Assembly (NCBI RefSeq): GCF_014138605.1
Contig: NZ_JACJHX010000004.1
Location: forward strand, 365,359 to 429,358
Source of the DNA: Peribacillus huizhouensis
GTDB lineage: Bacteria; Bacillota; Bacilli; Bacillales; DSM-1321
Length of the DNA stretch: 64,000 bases
Reading direction: 5' to 3'
Positions 16,563-25,701 of the stretch are shown here, in pieces. The notes beneath the pieces were generated by a model. The model searched no databases. It saw only the letters and a program-made list of their open reading frames with translations, and was not told where the DNA came from. Every line of letters starts with the position of its first letter. Position 1 is the stretch's first letter. Position numbers and translations under genes: made by a program.

Positions 16563-17948
16563 TTATTTATCGTTAATAACCGTTTTCTTATTCCCTTTTT
16601 CTAGAATGTCAAAGATGATTTTCGCATTATCTGTGTTATCAATTTGTCCTGCAAATCGTTCAGATGAAGGTCCATAAGCATATACAGGTACATCTTCACC
16701 CGTATGTCCACCAGTAGTCCATCCCGTGTTAGAACGCGTGTCAAAGATTTTTTCGATTGCATTATCAATATCGACTTCTTTTTTAGTAGCTGCATCTTTT
16801 ACAGACTGAATTTCTTTAGCTGTTAAATCAAGATCTATATATTTTTTCAATGTTTCTTCTACACCAGCACCATTTGCGATTTGATTCGCCATGAAATCAG
16901 GTGTACGTTTTGCTGCTTTAATTGGTTCACCAAACCAGTTGTAAATGCCATTTGCGCCAATTGAATAACCGCCAGTAGAGTGATCGGCCGTCGCAACAAC
17001 TAATGTATGCTTATCCTTTTTCGCAAAATCAATCGCTGCTTTAAATGCTTTTTCAAAGTCTTCCATTTCACTCATTGCACCAACGATATCATTATCATGA
17101 CCAGCCCAATCAATTTGGCTTCCTTCAATCATTAAGAAGAAACCATCTTTATCTTGTTTTAAACGGTCTATTGCAGAAGTTGTCATTTTTTCTAAAGAAG
17201 GTACGTCTTTCGTACGATCAAGCATTTTTGGTAGTCCACGTTCTGCAAATAATCCAAGAACCTGTTGATTTTTGTCTTTTGAAAGCTCGTCTGTATTTGT
17301 TACATAGCTAAATCCATCTTTTTTGAATTCATCGACAAGATTACGATCTTTGCGGATAAATAAATCTGTTCCTCCACCAAGAAGAACGTCTATCTTATGT
17401 TTCCCATTTACTAATTCATCAAAGTAATCATCCGCAATCCCATTCATGTTTTGACGGCTAGGATCATGTGAACCAAATGCTGCTGGAGTAGCATGAGTAA
17501 TTTCTGATGTAGCAACAAGTCCAGTCGCTTTCCCACTTTCTTTTGCAGCCTCAAGAACCGTTTTCACTTCAGTTTTATCATTATCTACTGCTATAGCATT
17601 GTTATATGTTTTAATACCAGCAGACATAGCTGTTGCAGCAGAAGCAGAGTCCGTTACATTTTGTTCGGGATCTTCTGGATACGTCATTTGCTGGCCAACA
17701 AGATATTTATCAAGCTCCGTACGATCTACAAATTTTGATGTAGAACTGTCCTTTAAATAACGATAAGCTGATGTATACGAAACACCCATCCCATCGCCAA
17801 TAAGGAAGATGACATTTTTAATTTCAGCATTGTTCTTCTCTGTTTCTTTTGCTTCAGCGTCAGAAAAGGGTATTCCTAAACTACTAAAAGCAACAGTGGA
17901 CATAACGGCTAAAGGGAGTAGCTTCTTCTTAAAATTTTTACTAAACAA
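16563..17948 (-). CDS. Secreted alkaline phosphatase (PhoA/PhoB-like)
   Basis: This is a secreted metal-dependent phosphatase that releases phosphate from organic esters. The 461-residue precursor has a signal peptide (MFSKNFKKKLLPLAVMSTVA) with probable cleavage after FSDAEA. The metal site is seen in FLIGDGMG, the nucleophile Ser101 in NVTDSASAATA, and further metal ligands in MIEGSQIDWAGHDND, VVATADHSTGG and GGHTGEDVPVYAYG. It is closest in layout to the B. subtilis PhoA/PhoB pair; which paralogue is unclear. Pho-box-like hexamers upstream fit induction by PhoP under phosphate starvation. It is monocistronic. Confidence 0.94.
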   Translation of the reverse strand: MFSKNFKKKLLPLAVMSTVAFSSLGIPFSDAEAKETEKNNAEIKNVIFLIGDGMGVSYTSAYRYLKDSSTSKFVDRTELDKYLVGQQMTYPEDPEQNVTDSASAATAMSAGIKTYNNAIAVDNDKTEVKTVLEAAKESGKATGLVATSEITHATPAAFGSHDPSRQNMNGIADDYFDELVNGKHKIDVLLGGGTDLFIRKDRNLVDEFKKDGFSYVTNTDELSKDKNQQVLGLFAERGLPKMLDRTKDVPSLEKMTTSAIDRLKQDKDGFFLMIEGSQIDWAGHDNDIVGAMSEMEDFEKAFKAAIDFAKKDKHTLVVATADHSTGGYSIGANGIYNWFGEPIKAAKRTPDFMANQIANGAGVEETLKKYIDLDLTAKEIQSVKDAATKKEVDIDNAIEKIFDTRSNTGWTTGGHTGEDVPVYAYGPSSERFAGQIDNTDNAKIIFDILEKGNKKTVINDK

Positions 17949-17970
17949 GGGATCATTCCTCCTGATTTTA

Positions 17971-18037
17971 TGTTATAAGCGTATTGTAAATTAATAACCT
18001 TAATTCCTTATCATAGGTTTGTAATGATATTGTAAAT
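17971..18037 (-). promoter_or_regulatory. Putative PhoP boxes and promoter of the phosphatase gene
   Basis: On the minus strand TTTACA and ATTACA, separated by five bases, match the TT(A/C/T)ACA repeat bound by PhoP, and a second looser pair TTTACA and ATAACA lies closer to the gene. The position 25 to 90 bases before the start codon suits a Pho promoter. The match is by eye only. Confidence 0.5.
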
Positions 18038-18438
18038 CCCACTAATTAAGTAAATAGATCCAAATCAAAGGGAATTTTTTACTGTAACTAATATAAAAAC
18101 GAGACATTATACCTACAAAAAGCCACTTTATTTATTTAACAACATCTAGTTTTTGAGAAGTGGTAGTACATTATGAATAGATTTTACTTTAAAAGGATTT
18201 ACATAATTTTACGCAATAGTTATTCTCTTTACAAAAAAGGACAAAAAAAACTGCTCGGGGCACCAAAATCTGTTCATCTTTTATATCTTACTCTACTTTC
18301 ACTTTATAGAATTAAGAGGCAATTCCATATATTTGACATTTAAACTGGATATATTTAGTTTAACCATGTCTTTCTATTACCTTATAATAGGATATAAGAC
18401 TACAGCAGATAGACCATTTAGGATCGGGGGGATTAATT
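18038..18438. other. Intergenic region between divergent genes
   Basis: This gap between the phosphatase gene and the YcdB-like gene holds their promoters. Apart from the Pho-box-like sites at its left edge I see no repeat, RNA element or small gene. Confidence 0.4.
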
Positions 18439-19848
18439 GTGAATAAAGAAAGACTCAAGTTACGTGCTCTACAAATAGGGAAGGTTTCAAATGACTTCGA
18501 GCTTGAGATTGAGGATTTTAGCGAAGAACATCAAGTGGCACTGTTTGTCTGGAAATCCATTCACGACGCGGAACAAGGAATATGGATTGAATTAGACAGT
18601 GAGGGTCATTTACTCCATTACAATCAATACGAGGCAGTGTTACACCATTTACTTCTACAAGAAGAAGAACTTTTAGAAAAGTCCCTTCAGTTTGTCTCCC
18701 AGTATTATCAGGATGCTCTAAAAACGTTTGTCCCGAAAAAAAGTAAAACACTTTCCAATGGAATGCGGTTTTCATCTGTTCAAATGGAGCTTGGATTGCC
18801 GCTTGAAATGACTGGTTTTTATGTAGATGTGGCTTTTAGCGGAGATATTCTTGCATTCCGTTATTATGGTGAAGCGAAGGATATTAGGCTCCCTGGAGAA
18901 ATTTTGGACAAGGAATGGGTAAAGCAATCGTTTTTGGCTGAGGTAAAAATGAACCTGCTTATTACAAATCTAAGTTCTGACGTATATGAAAATGTCAGTC
19001 CTTCACCTCGTCTTGTCTATCAACCAAATTGTCCCTTCTACACCCATTCTGCAGATCAAATAGCAGAAAGAAACATTGAGAATGAAAACGAAGAAGATTA
19101 CGAAATTAGCTATCTTCCCCTTCCTGAAAGGTTACCGGGTTATTCTGATATTAATAAGGCTATTGGATTCGATAAACATGCATTAACGAAGCTCCGAGAA
19201 GTAGAGATAGGGGATGAAATTGTGACCGTATGGCATCCAGCCCCCCCTCATTCTGTAAACAATGACCTTAGCCTTGACAGCTATTTTCAAAGAAAAACAG
19301 AAAATACATTGAAAATTAGAACCGATAAACAAACTGGCAAGATAACAGGATTGTTTAATTTTATGGATACTGAAGGGCCAATGTCATTATCGGACGAAGA
19401 ATGCAAAACAATCGCTCTAAAATTTCTATACACATTGTATCCAAACGCAGATCAGTACTTCCGTATTGCTAGCTCCAATGAAGATGAGGAGGAAGAAACG
19501 ACTCAGTACGGGTTCCATTTTTCCATCTTTCATAGAGGGATTTCAACACATTTTGGTCTCTGTCACATCACTGTCAATAAAACGACAGGGTTCATCACGC
19601 ATTATTCAGCCCCTGACATTGATGTGGATCGTTTAGAAGATATCGACGTACAGCCCATGTTGTCTGAAAAAGAGGCAAAGTCCCTTTATCTTGAGGACCT
19701 CGATTTTGAATTAATATGGAATAAAAATTACGAAGAAAATCAGCATGAATATCACGAACTCATCTATCGTGTTTCATTTCCAAAACTTAATGGTGATATT
19801 CACTTTATTAATGCTCATTCGGGTGGAAAGATTACAGCAAAGATTTAA
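18439..19848 (+). CDS. YcdB/YcdC-repeat-like cytoplasmic protein of unknown function
   Basis: This 469-residue protein has no signal peptide or membrane segment. It resembles proteins with YcdB/YcdC (PepSY-like) repeats: several segments contain a tryptophan or HxP-type strand followed by DKQTGKITGLFNF or NKTTGFITHYSAPD, the pattern typical of PepSY-like units, and it closes with NAHSGGKITAKI. The GTG start is preceded by a GGGGGGA site. The function is unknown. A truncated, stop-containing paralogue of its last 85 residues lies about 3 kb upstream at 15447. Two genes on the other strand lie between the copies. Confidence 0.7.
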   Translation: MNKERLKLRALQIGKVSNDFELEIEDFSEEHQVALFVWKSIHDAEQGIWIELDSEGHLLHYNQYEAVLHHLLLQEEELLEKSLQFVSQYYQDALKTFVPKKSKTLSNGMRFSSVQMELGLPLEMTGFYVDVAFSGDILAFRYYGEAKDIRLPGEILDKEWVKQSFLAEVKMNLLITNLSSDVYENVSPSPRLVYQPNCPFYTHSADQIAERNIENENEEDYEISYLPLPERLPGYSDINKAIGFDKHALTKLREVEIGDEIVTVWHPAPPHSVNNDLSLDSYFQRKTENTLKIRTDKQTGKITGLFNFMDTEGPMSLSDEECKTIALKFLYTLYPNADQYFRIASSNEDEEEETTQYGFHFSIFHRGISTHFGLCHITVNKTTGFITHYSAPDIDVDRLEDIDVQPMLSEKEAKSLYLEDLDFELIWNKNYEENQHEYHELIYRVSFPKLNGDIHFINAHSGGKITAKI

Positions 19849-19910
19849 AACGTGTACATAGAGAAAGTATTTCGCTGTTCCTTTTTCTCATGTTCAAATT
19901 GAATGATAAA

Positions 19911-19960
19911 CAGAGGCAGACTAAGTATGTTGATTTTACTTAGCTAGCCTCTGTATTTGT
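19911..19960 (+). terminator. Hairpin after the YcdB-like gene
   Basis: A long stem formed by CAGAGGC..ACTAAGTA and TACTTAG..GCCTCTG is followed by TATTTGTGT. The T-tract is weak, but the position 62 bp after the stop codon fits a terminator. Confidence 0.6.
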
Positions 19961-20096
19961 GTAGATGTATTATTTCTAATTCGAAGCATACTTTTCTGCT
20001 TTGACGCATAAACCCTAGATTCGACGCGTAGATCCATTTTGCTACTTGAGTTCGAAGACAACAAAACGATTGAAAATACTTTTACTTTATCATTTA

Positions 20097-20126
20097 AGAA
20101 AGCCTGCAGGTTCTCCTGCAGGCTTC
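20097..20126 (-). terminator. Terminator of the dynamin-like GTPase gene
   Basis: A perfect 11-bp stem (AAGCCTGCAGG with its complement) and a four-base loop is followed by TTTCTT on the minus strand, directly after the stop codon. Confidence 0.8.
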
Positions 20127-20131
20127 TTGTC

Positions 20132-22840
20132 TTATCTACTCGCTTTCTGCATCCATTCATACTGACGTAGTCGGATTTCAAAAAGCGTAATTGGATCACG
20201 GTATTGCTCTGGACGTTCACGCATTTTATCAAGTGTTGCTTGATTTTCTTTAATTTCATATTCTGATTGTTCAACCGCTGCATGAAGATTCCCTTTTGCG
20301 CCGCGGAAAAACATCGTAATGTCGCGATCTAATGATTTCTCGAACAATTCGAATTGGGATAGGAATTTTCGAGCAATCATTTCAGCTACATCATCATAAT
20401 CCATCGTTTCCAGGAATTTTTTGTAGCGCGCATACATCCCTGCTTTGTTTTGCCCAATTGAACCGAATAGTTTACCTGCTCCCTTTAGCAACAATTGAGA
20501 AGGTGTATGACGGAGTAGAATATTCACATGTTCGATACGAACTCCACTTGTCATCCGATCTGCATCGCGACCCCAATCATCCAGTACTTTAAAGTCACAT
20601 TGTAAATCCATGCGATTATCCCGATACAAGGCATTAAATCCGTCAGCCATTTCGTTCAACTCATACTGACATTGAGTAAAATCTAGTTTAGATTCCATTA
20701 TCCAATGTTGAAGTGAATTATAAAATCTTGGCATTACTCGGCGATTTATATAATCTTGAATTCGGACATTCATTTCGTCATTCAAAGTGAGATGAATTTG
20801 ACTGAAATCACTATCTTCCTTCACCAACTCTGAGCATTCACGGAGAAGTTTAGGGATCGTCACTTTCAAATCATTTTTCACTTCTTCTTTAATCAAGCGA
20901 TAACTCTTAGAAATGGTATTTATTTTATCTTTTTCCAGATCCATCAGCTGGTTGATAGCACCGTTTACCTTCACGACCATCTCTTCATTCCAAGCAATGG
21001 AATCTACTCGTTCACTTTCCATTTCAACCCTTTTATTTAAAAGAGATGTTAATGTTTGGCGGATAAAATATAGAAGAGTATCCGTTCTTAGCTGTTCAAT
21101 AAATAATCCTGTCTGACTTGCCGCGACGAATTCAGAAGCTTCCTCCATTTGTTTACGATTATTATACTCAGAAGAATAAGCAAAAACATTGGCTGAAGGG
21201 AAATCCGTTGCAATACGCTCAGCCGTTTCATCAAGGATCCGCATGGCATCACTTTCACTAGAAATCTTATCCATTCTATTCATCACAAAATGAATAGACA
21301 GATGTGATGCCCGTTTCTTCACCTGTAGCAACATATCACGCTCATAATCCGTGAATGGCGACACCGCATCCAATACAAATACCATGGTGTCGGCCGCATG
21401 ACTAATGCTTAGAAATTCGGGACTCATCACTGTATGTCGATCCATAGGAGGTGTATCAATAAGAGTGAGTGAATGATCTTGCAAAAAAGGCGATGGATAG
21501 TTCATCTCTATGAACGAATTCGGTGAAATATCACCTAAATCCAACAATGAAATACGCTCTGTTCCAGTAACCTCAAGGATATTAGGTTCTTCACTATCCC
21601 GAATGATTAAATATGCAGGTGTTTCTTCTTCGCTAAGTTCAGCGCCAAGTAAGCTGTTAACAAACGAAGACTTCTCTGACTTATCAGTTCCTGTAATTAA
21701 TAGATGTTGAGTTTCCAAATCCATTAACACTTCAACGAGCCATTTTGTTTTTTCTCCTGAATCAACATCATGCTTGTTGGACCATTGAATCACATCTTCA
21801 TAAAGTTCAGAACTTGCTTGGAATGATGATTCACTTACATGGCTTTGTGCTAAAAGATTTTCTGCATCCCCAACGACTAGTGGATTCATTTGTTCATTAA
21901 AGATTTCATTCCATGACAATACAGCTGCTGCGGCAAACATGACTTGAGAGGAATCCGCTAGTCTTAACCAATTACTGAGGAGTTCTGGAACAATAGGTTG
22001 TAGTTCATGAACTAAGTATTGTCCATCTATTAATTCTAAGTAGGTATCTTTAAAAGTATTCGCTAAATCATGCCATGAATGGGCCCCGTCAACTTCAAAC
22101 GTGTAAAAGAAAGTATTGATCGTAGTTAGCCACTCGAAATACACCTCTTGCTTGCGATATTCCTGCCAAAGTGAGGTTACTAACTTCTCGAACCGTTTCT
22201 GATCGGTTAGCGATAACAATTCCAACACTTGTGTGAAATACACAGGTAATAAGTTTTTCGTATACCCAAGGTCTACATATCCTTGAAGAACATCAAACCA
22301 TTTTATTACACCTGTTCTGAGACTTTCATTTACAACAAGTTCAATTGCACTCTCCCAATCTTTTTGACTATCAAAAAATGATCGGGCAAGTTCCGTAACA
22401 TTCGGATAATCCGGATGAAAGGATACTAAATTTTTAATTGTTGCGGACGCAAGATCAAACCGCTCTTCTTCTATGTATAGTGTAAACAATTGCAACGCTA
22501 CTTCAGCTCTTAGTACTAGAATCTCAGAAGCAATTGATTTATATAGTTCTTCAGCTGTAGAAAGCATCCCAAGCTCATAATAGGCATCAGCAACATTCTT
22601 CTTTGCCCAAGGTTCAAGTTCTGACCCGATGTTCTCCCATTTAAAGATCGCTGCTTCAAAGTCCTTATAATGAAAATATAATTCTCCTTGCGCATAGCGG
22701 ATCGTTGACAACTCAGGAACCTCTTTCTTTTGTTCTTCTAAATACGCCTCTCCAAGCAGTTGAATCGGTTCTCCATCTTGAACATCGTTCACGAATGTCT
22801 CATAAAATTTTTTGTGAATTAAAAGAGTATCCGAAACCAT
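20132..22840 (-). CDS. TPR-containing dynamin-like GTPase with divergent nucleotide motifs
   Basis: This large 902-residue protein has two parts. The first 370 residues are helical, with TPR-like repeats (AQGELYFHYKDFEAAIFKW, VADAYYELGMLSTAEELYK, FTLYIEEERFDLASATI). A dynamin-type GTPase domain follows: G1 is GTDKSEKSS at residues 384-392, G3 is LIDTPPMD, and G4 is VMNRMD. The rest is helical and could form the stalk of a bacterial dynamin. G1 differs from the consensus GxxxxGKS by Glu in place of the last Gly, and G3 has Pro for Gly, so hydrolysis may be altered. Bacterial dynamins act on membranes, but no role is shown here. GGGGG precedes the ATG. Confidence 0.85.
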   Translation of the reverse strand: MVSDTLLIHKKFYETFVNDVQDGEPIQLLGEAYLEEQKKEVPELSTIRYAQGELYFHYKDFEAAIFKWENIGSELEPWAKKNVADAYYELGMLSTAEELYKSIASEILVLRAEVALQLFTLYIEEERFDLASATIKNLVSFHPDYPNVTELARSFFDSQKDWESAIELVVNESLRTGVIKWFDVLQGYVDLGYTKNLLPVYFTQVLELLSLTDQKRFEKLVTSLWQEYRKQEVYFEWLTTINTFFYTFEVDGAHSWHDLANTFKDTYLELIDGQYLVHELQPIVPELLSNWLRLADSSQVMFAAAAVLSWNEIFNEQMNPLVVGDAENLLAQSHVSESSFQASSELYEDVIQWSNKHDVDSGEKTKWLVEVLMDLETQHLLITGTDKSEKSSFVNSLLGAELSEEETPAYLIIRDSEEPNILEVTGTERISLLDLGDISPNSFIEMNYPSPFLQDHSLTLIDTPPMDRHTVMSPEFLSISHAADTMVFVLDAVSPFTDYERDMLLQVKKRASHLSIHFVMNRMDKISSESDAMRILDETAERIATDFPSANVFAYSSEYNNRKQMEEASEFVAASQTGLFIEQLRTDTLLYFIRQTLTSLLNKRVEMESERVDSIAWNEEMVVKVNGAINQLMDLEKDKINTISKSYRLIKEEVKNDLKVTIPKLLRECSELVKEDSDFSQIHLTLNDEMNVRIQDYINRRVMPRFYNSLQHWIMESKLDFTQCQYELNEMADGFNALYRDNRMDLQCDFKVLDDWGRDADRMTSGVRIEHVNILLRHTPSQLLLKGAGKLFGSIGQNKAGMYARYKKFLETMDYDDVAEMIARKFLSQFELFEKSLDRDITMFFRGAKGNLHAAVEQSEYEIKENQATLDKMRERPEQYRDPITLFEIRLRQYEWMQKASR

Positions 22841-22888
22841 TTTAGTCCCCCGTTACCTCATATTTTATCAAACTCAAATGAGAATTTT

Positions 22889-23050
22889 TTTATCCCGGTT
22901 TAACAGGCTGTATGACCCCCACCTCAACTTTTGTTTAGAGAATCAAGGAAAAAATAGGCGGGGGATAAACAGCCTGTAAATCCCCGATTGGTTCAACTAA
23001 CCATCAGTGGGGATGAAAAAAATCCCCACTGATGGAAGTTTCACTTTATA
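22889..23050. repeat. Family B repeat, copy 2 (inverted relative to copy 1)
   Basis: On the minus strand it begins ATAAAGTGAAACTTCCATCAG and ends CCTGTTAAACCGGGATAAA, with both hairpins intact (ATCAGTGGGGAT with its complement, and ACAGGCTG...TACAGCCTGT). It lies just upstream of the GTPase gene. Confidence 0.88.
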
Positions 23051-23266
23051 ACTACTAACATACTATTTTAACAAAAATCCACGTATTATAAATTTCTTTC
23101 TACTTACAATTGTAGAACAATATTATCCACGCGTGTAAAAATTTTAATAAAACATCCATTTAATTGGTTATTTTAACATTTTATAGGGTTTTTGCCAATG
23201 AAAACGATGGATAAGTCTCCCATTCGGCACTTATTTCCAATCTAGAATTAGGGATTGCATGCCAGA

Positions 23267-23468
23267 AGCTCTTTTCGTAAAGATTGTTGTTTTTAGCAAG
23301 AAACCAATTCGAGCAGATGTTAATTAGAGCGGATATGAGGGACTCCCGCTTAGAGAAGCGTGTTGAGCGAGACTCCGTCTGAGGAGGCTTCTAAAACCGC
23401 CCACGGAAATCACCCCAGGTTGTTCGTGTAGATATAATTGAAAAGCAACAAAGTATGTGAAAACAGCC
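23267..23468. mobile_element. MITE-like repeat, family A, copy 3 (inverted, diverged)
   Basis: On the minus strand it has the family A left end GGCTGTTTTCACATACTTTG and ends with GAAAAGAGCT. The interior is about 32 bp shorter and more diverged than in the other copies, and no target duplication can be seen, which points to an older insertion. It lies upstream of the aldo/keto reductase gene. Confidence 0.85.
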
Positions 23469-23600
23469 TTCTTGTATAATGATTACCATGCTCCAAGTCC
23501 GAGCTTTTTTAAGAATAATCTGATTTTAATTCATTCCATTTTATGTATGAATCCAATTTTTGCTATGATATACATGTGTAAAAAAAGGAGATGAGTCGTA

Positions 23601-24533
23601 TTGGTACAGCAAGTGAGAATAGGAAAAACAGATTTATATGTCAACCCAATTGGACTTGGAACGAATGCAGTTGGCGGTCACAATATTTACCCTAATTTAA
23701 ATGACGAAACAGGAAAAGATGTAGTCAGAGCAGCTTTTGAAAGCGGGATTAATTTTCTAGATACTGCTTATATTTATGGACCAAAACGTTCTGAAGAATT
23801 GATTGGTGAAGTGATTAAAGAAAGAGGAAATCGTTCAGATATCGTGATTGCCACAAAGGGTGCACATAAATTTGTCGATGGGAAAGTGGTTTTCGATAAT
23901 TCCCCCGCTTTCTTAAGGGACTCAGTGGAAAGTAGCTTAGAACGGTTGCAAACGGATTATATTGATTTGTTCTATATTCATTTTCCCGATGAAGCTACTC
24001 CGAAAGATGAAGCAGTAGGCGCATTAAAAGAGTTAAGAGATCAAGGGAAAATTCGTGCCATCGGCGTTTCTAACTTTTCATCGGAGCAATTAATCGAGGC
24101 GAATAAAGACGGTTATGTGGATGTATATCAGGGATGGTATAATCTTTTCAAACGCGAAGCAGAAAGAGACTTACTCCCGTTTGCAGAAAAGAACAATATT
24201 TCCTTTATTCCTTATTTCCCACTTGCATCCGGTTTACTCGGTGGTAAATATAATAGTAACAGCACCTTTAACGACGGACGGGCTCAAAACCCCCTTTTCC
24301 AAGGTGACACATTTATCAGTAATCTAGAAAAGGTCGAACAAGTCCGGGAAATCGCGAACAATAAAGGAGTAGAAGTGGCCGATATTGTCCTTGCATGGTA
24401 TTTACAGCAACCAGCGATTGATGTGTTGATTCCAGGTGCGAAGAAACCAGAGCAAGTAAGTCGAAATCTCAACACTTTAAAAGTTGTTCTTACAAAAGAT
24501 GAAATAGAGAAAATCGGGCAAATTTTTAAGTGA
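23601..24533 (+). CDS. iolS: Aldo/keto reductase, IolS-like
   Basis: This is an NADP-dependent aldo/keto reductase of 310 residues, the same length as B. subtilis IolS and recognisably similar along its whole length ([57 protein letters not shown]). The catalytic tetrad is visible: Asp and Tyr in FLDTAYIYG, Lys in IATKGAHK, His in YIHFPDE. The start codon is TTG, with AAAGGAG ten bases upstream; the nearby ATG is out of frame. IolS is linked to the inositol regulon in B. subtilis, but no other iol gene is in the window except the inositol monophosphatase family gene at 10.8 kb. Confidence 0.88.
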   Translation: MVQQVRIGKTDLYVNPIGLGTNAVGGHNIYPNLNDETGKDVVRAAFESGINFLDTAYIYGPKRSEELIGEVIKERGNRSDIVIATKGAHKFVDGKVVFDNSPAFLRDSVESSLERLQTDYIDLFYIHFPDEATPKDEAVGALKELRDQGKIRAIGVSNFSSEQLIEANKDGYVDVYQGWYNLFKREAERDLLPFAEKNNISFIPYFPLASGLLGGKYNSNSTFNDGRAQNPLFQGDTFISNLEKVEQVREIANNKGVEVADIVLAWYLQQPAIDVLIPGAKKPEQVSRNLNTLKVVLTKDEIEKIGQIFK

Positions 24534-24573
24534 TCATAGATACTCCATGGCATAACGCATGAATAAAACCATA

Positions 24574-24606
24574 AAAGGATACCACTCGAAAACGTGGTAT
24601 CCTTCT
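24574..24606 (+). terminator. Terminator after the aldo/keto reductase gene
   Basis: A perfect 9-bp stem (GGATACCAC with GTGGTATCC) and an eight-base loop, followed by TTCT, lies 43 bp after the stop codon. Confidence 0.7.
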
Positions 24607-24643
24607 ATCATTTCGGAATTAATTTCTGACTCAAATGCAACAT

Positions 24644-24674
24644 AAAAAGGTAGCCATTAGATTGACTACCTACT
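24644..24674 (-). terminator. Terminator of the ABC/ThuA/Gfo-Idh operon
   Basis: A hairpin with arms GGTAG and CTACC (extended by partial pairing) followed by TTTTTATG on the minus strand lies 20 bp after the last gene of the operon. Confidence 0.75.
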
Positions 24675-24694
24675 ATTGGAATATCTTTAAAAAT

Positions 24695-25663
24695 TTATGC
24701 CCACCACATGTCTGTTTGAGTTTCTTTAATTAGGACGGAGTCGAGGTTTTTGACTGCGCGGGCGAAACCTTCTTCGATGGACATAAGCGGGTCTTCGTGT
24801 TCGATACTAACGACATAGTCATAACCAAAAGTACGAAGTGCACTCATCATATCCGACCATTCCTGAATGCTATGTCCACAGCCGACTGAACGAAAATTCC
24901 ACGCGCGTGATTGGATGTTTCCGTAAGGCTGCATATCAGTTAGCCCGTACATATTGATATTATCCTGATCCAGATACGTATCTTTTGCATGAAAATGGTG
25001 AATCGCGCCGGCTTTACCAAGAATCTTGATTGCGCCAACTGGATCAATGCCCTGCCACCATAAATGGCTCGGATCCAAGTTTGCCCCGATTGCATTGCAT
25101 GTTTCCTCGCGAAGCTTTAATAACGTGTAAGGTGTATGGACAAGGAATCCCCCATGAAGCTCAAGACCAATCTTTACATTCGATTCTTCTGCAAGCCTGC
25201 CGATTTCTTTCCAATATGGAATTAGTTTCTTCTCCCACTGCCATGCAAGCACGTCACTATACTCCATCGGCCAAGGCGCAACGGGCCAGTTCGGATATTT
25301 AGCCCCTTCATGGTCACCGGCAGTTCCCGAGAATGCATTCACGACAGGTACCTGCAGCAGAGAAGCTAATTTAATCGTCTTCACTAACGTTTCATGACTT
25401 TCCTTTGCTAAACTCTGATCTGGTGAAATTGGGTTTCCATGACAGCTGAAAGCACTGATCATTAAACCTCGTGATTGTACGGCTTCTAAATATTGCTGAC
25501 GCTTTTCTCCATTTTCTAAAAGCTCATCCAACGGACAATGAGCATTACCTGGATAGCCCCCTGTTCCAATTTCAACCGCTTTCAGTCCAGCCTCTGCCAC
25601 ATAATCCAGCATCTCTTCGAACGTTTTTTGTGAAAATAATACAGCGAACACACCTAGTTTCAT
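24695..25663 (-). CDS. Sugar-phosphate isomerase/epimerase family TIM barrel
   Basis: This 322-residue protein belongs to the xylose isomerase-like TIM-barrel family (AP endonuclease family 2 fold). It has MKLGVFAVLFSQKTFEEM at the start, the metal-binding region KIGLELHGGFLVHTP, NLDPSHLWWQG, HHFHAKDTYLD and VSIEHEDPLMS. These Glu, Asp and His residues form the divalent metal site typical of 3-keto-sugar epimerases and lyases. The ATG was chosen because GAGGG lies eight bases upstream. It is the last gene of a seven-gene operon with two Gfo/Idh/MocA enzymes and a ThuA-like protein, which suggests action on an oxidised glycoside. The substrate is unknown. Confidence 0.9.
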   Translation of the reverse strand: MKLGVFAVLFSQKTFEEMLDYVAEAGLKAVEIGTGGYPGNAHCPLDELLENGEKRQQYLEAVQSRGLMISAFSCHGNPISPDQSLAKESHETLVKTIKLASLLQVPVVNAFSGTAGDHEGAKYPNWPVAPWPMEYSDVLAWQWEKKLIPYWKEIGRLAEESNVKIGLELHGGFLVHTPYTLLKLREETCNAIGANLDPSHLWWQGIDPVGAIKILGKAGAIHHFHAKDTYLDQDNINMYGLTDMQPYGNIQSRAWNFRSVGCGHSIQEWSDMMSALRTFGYDYVVSIEHEDPLMSIEEGFARAVKNLDSVLIKETQTDMWWA

Positions 25664-25701
25664 TTTATCCACCCTCTATTCATATTGTCGCCTCAACACT
25701 A

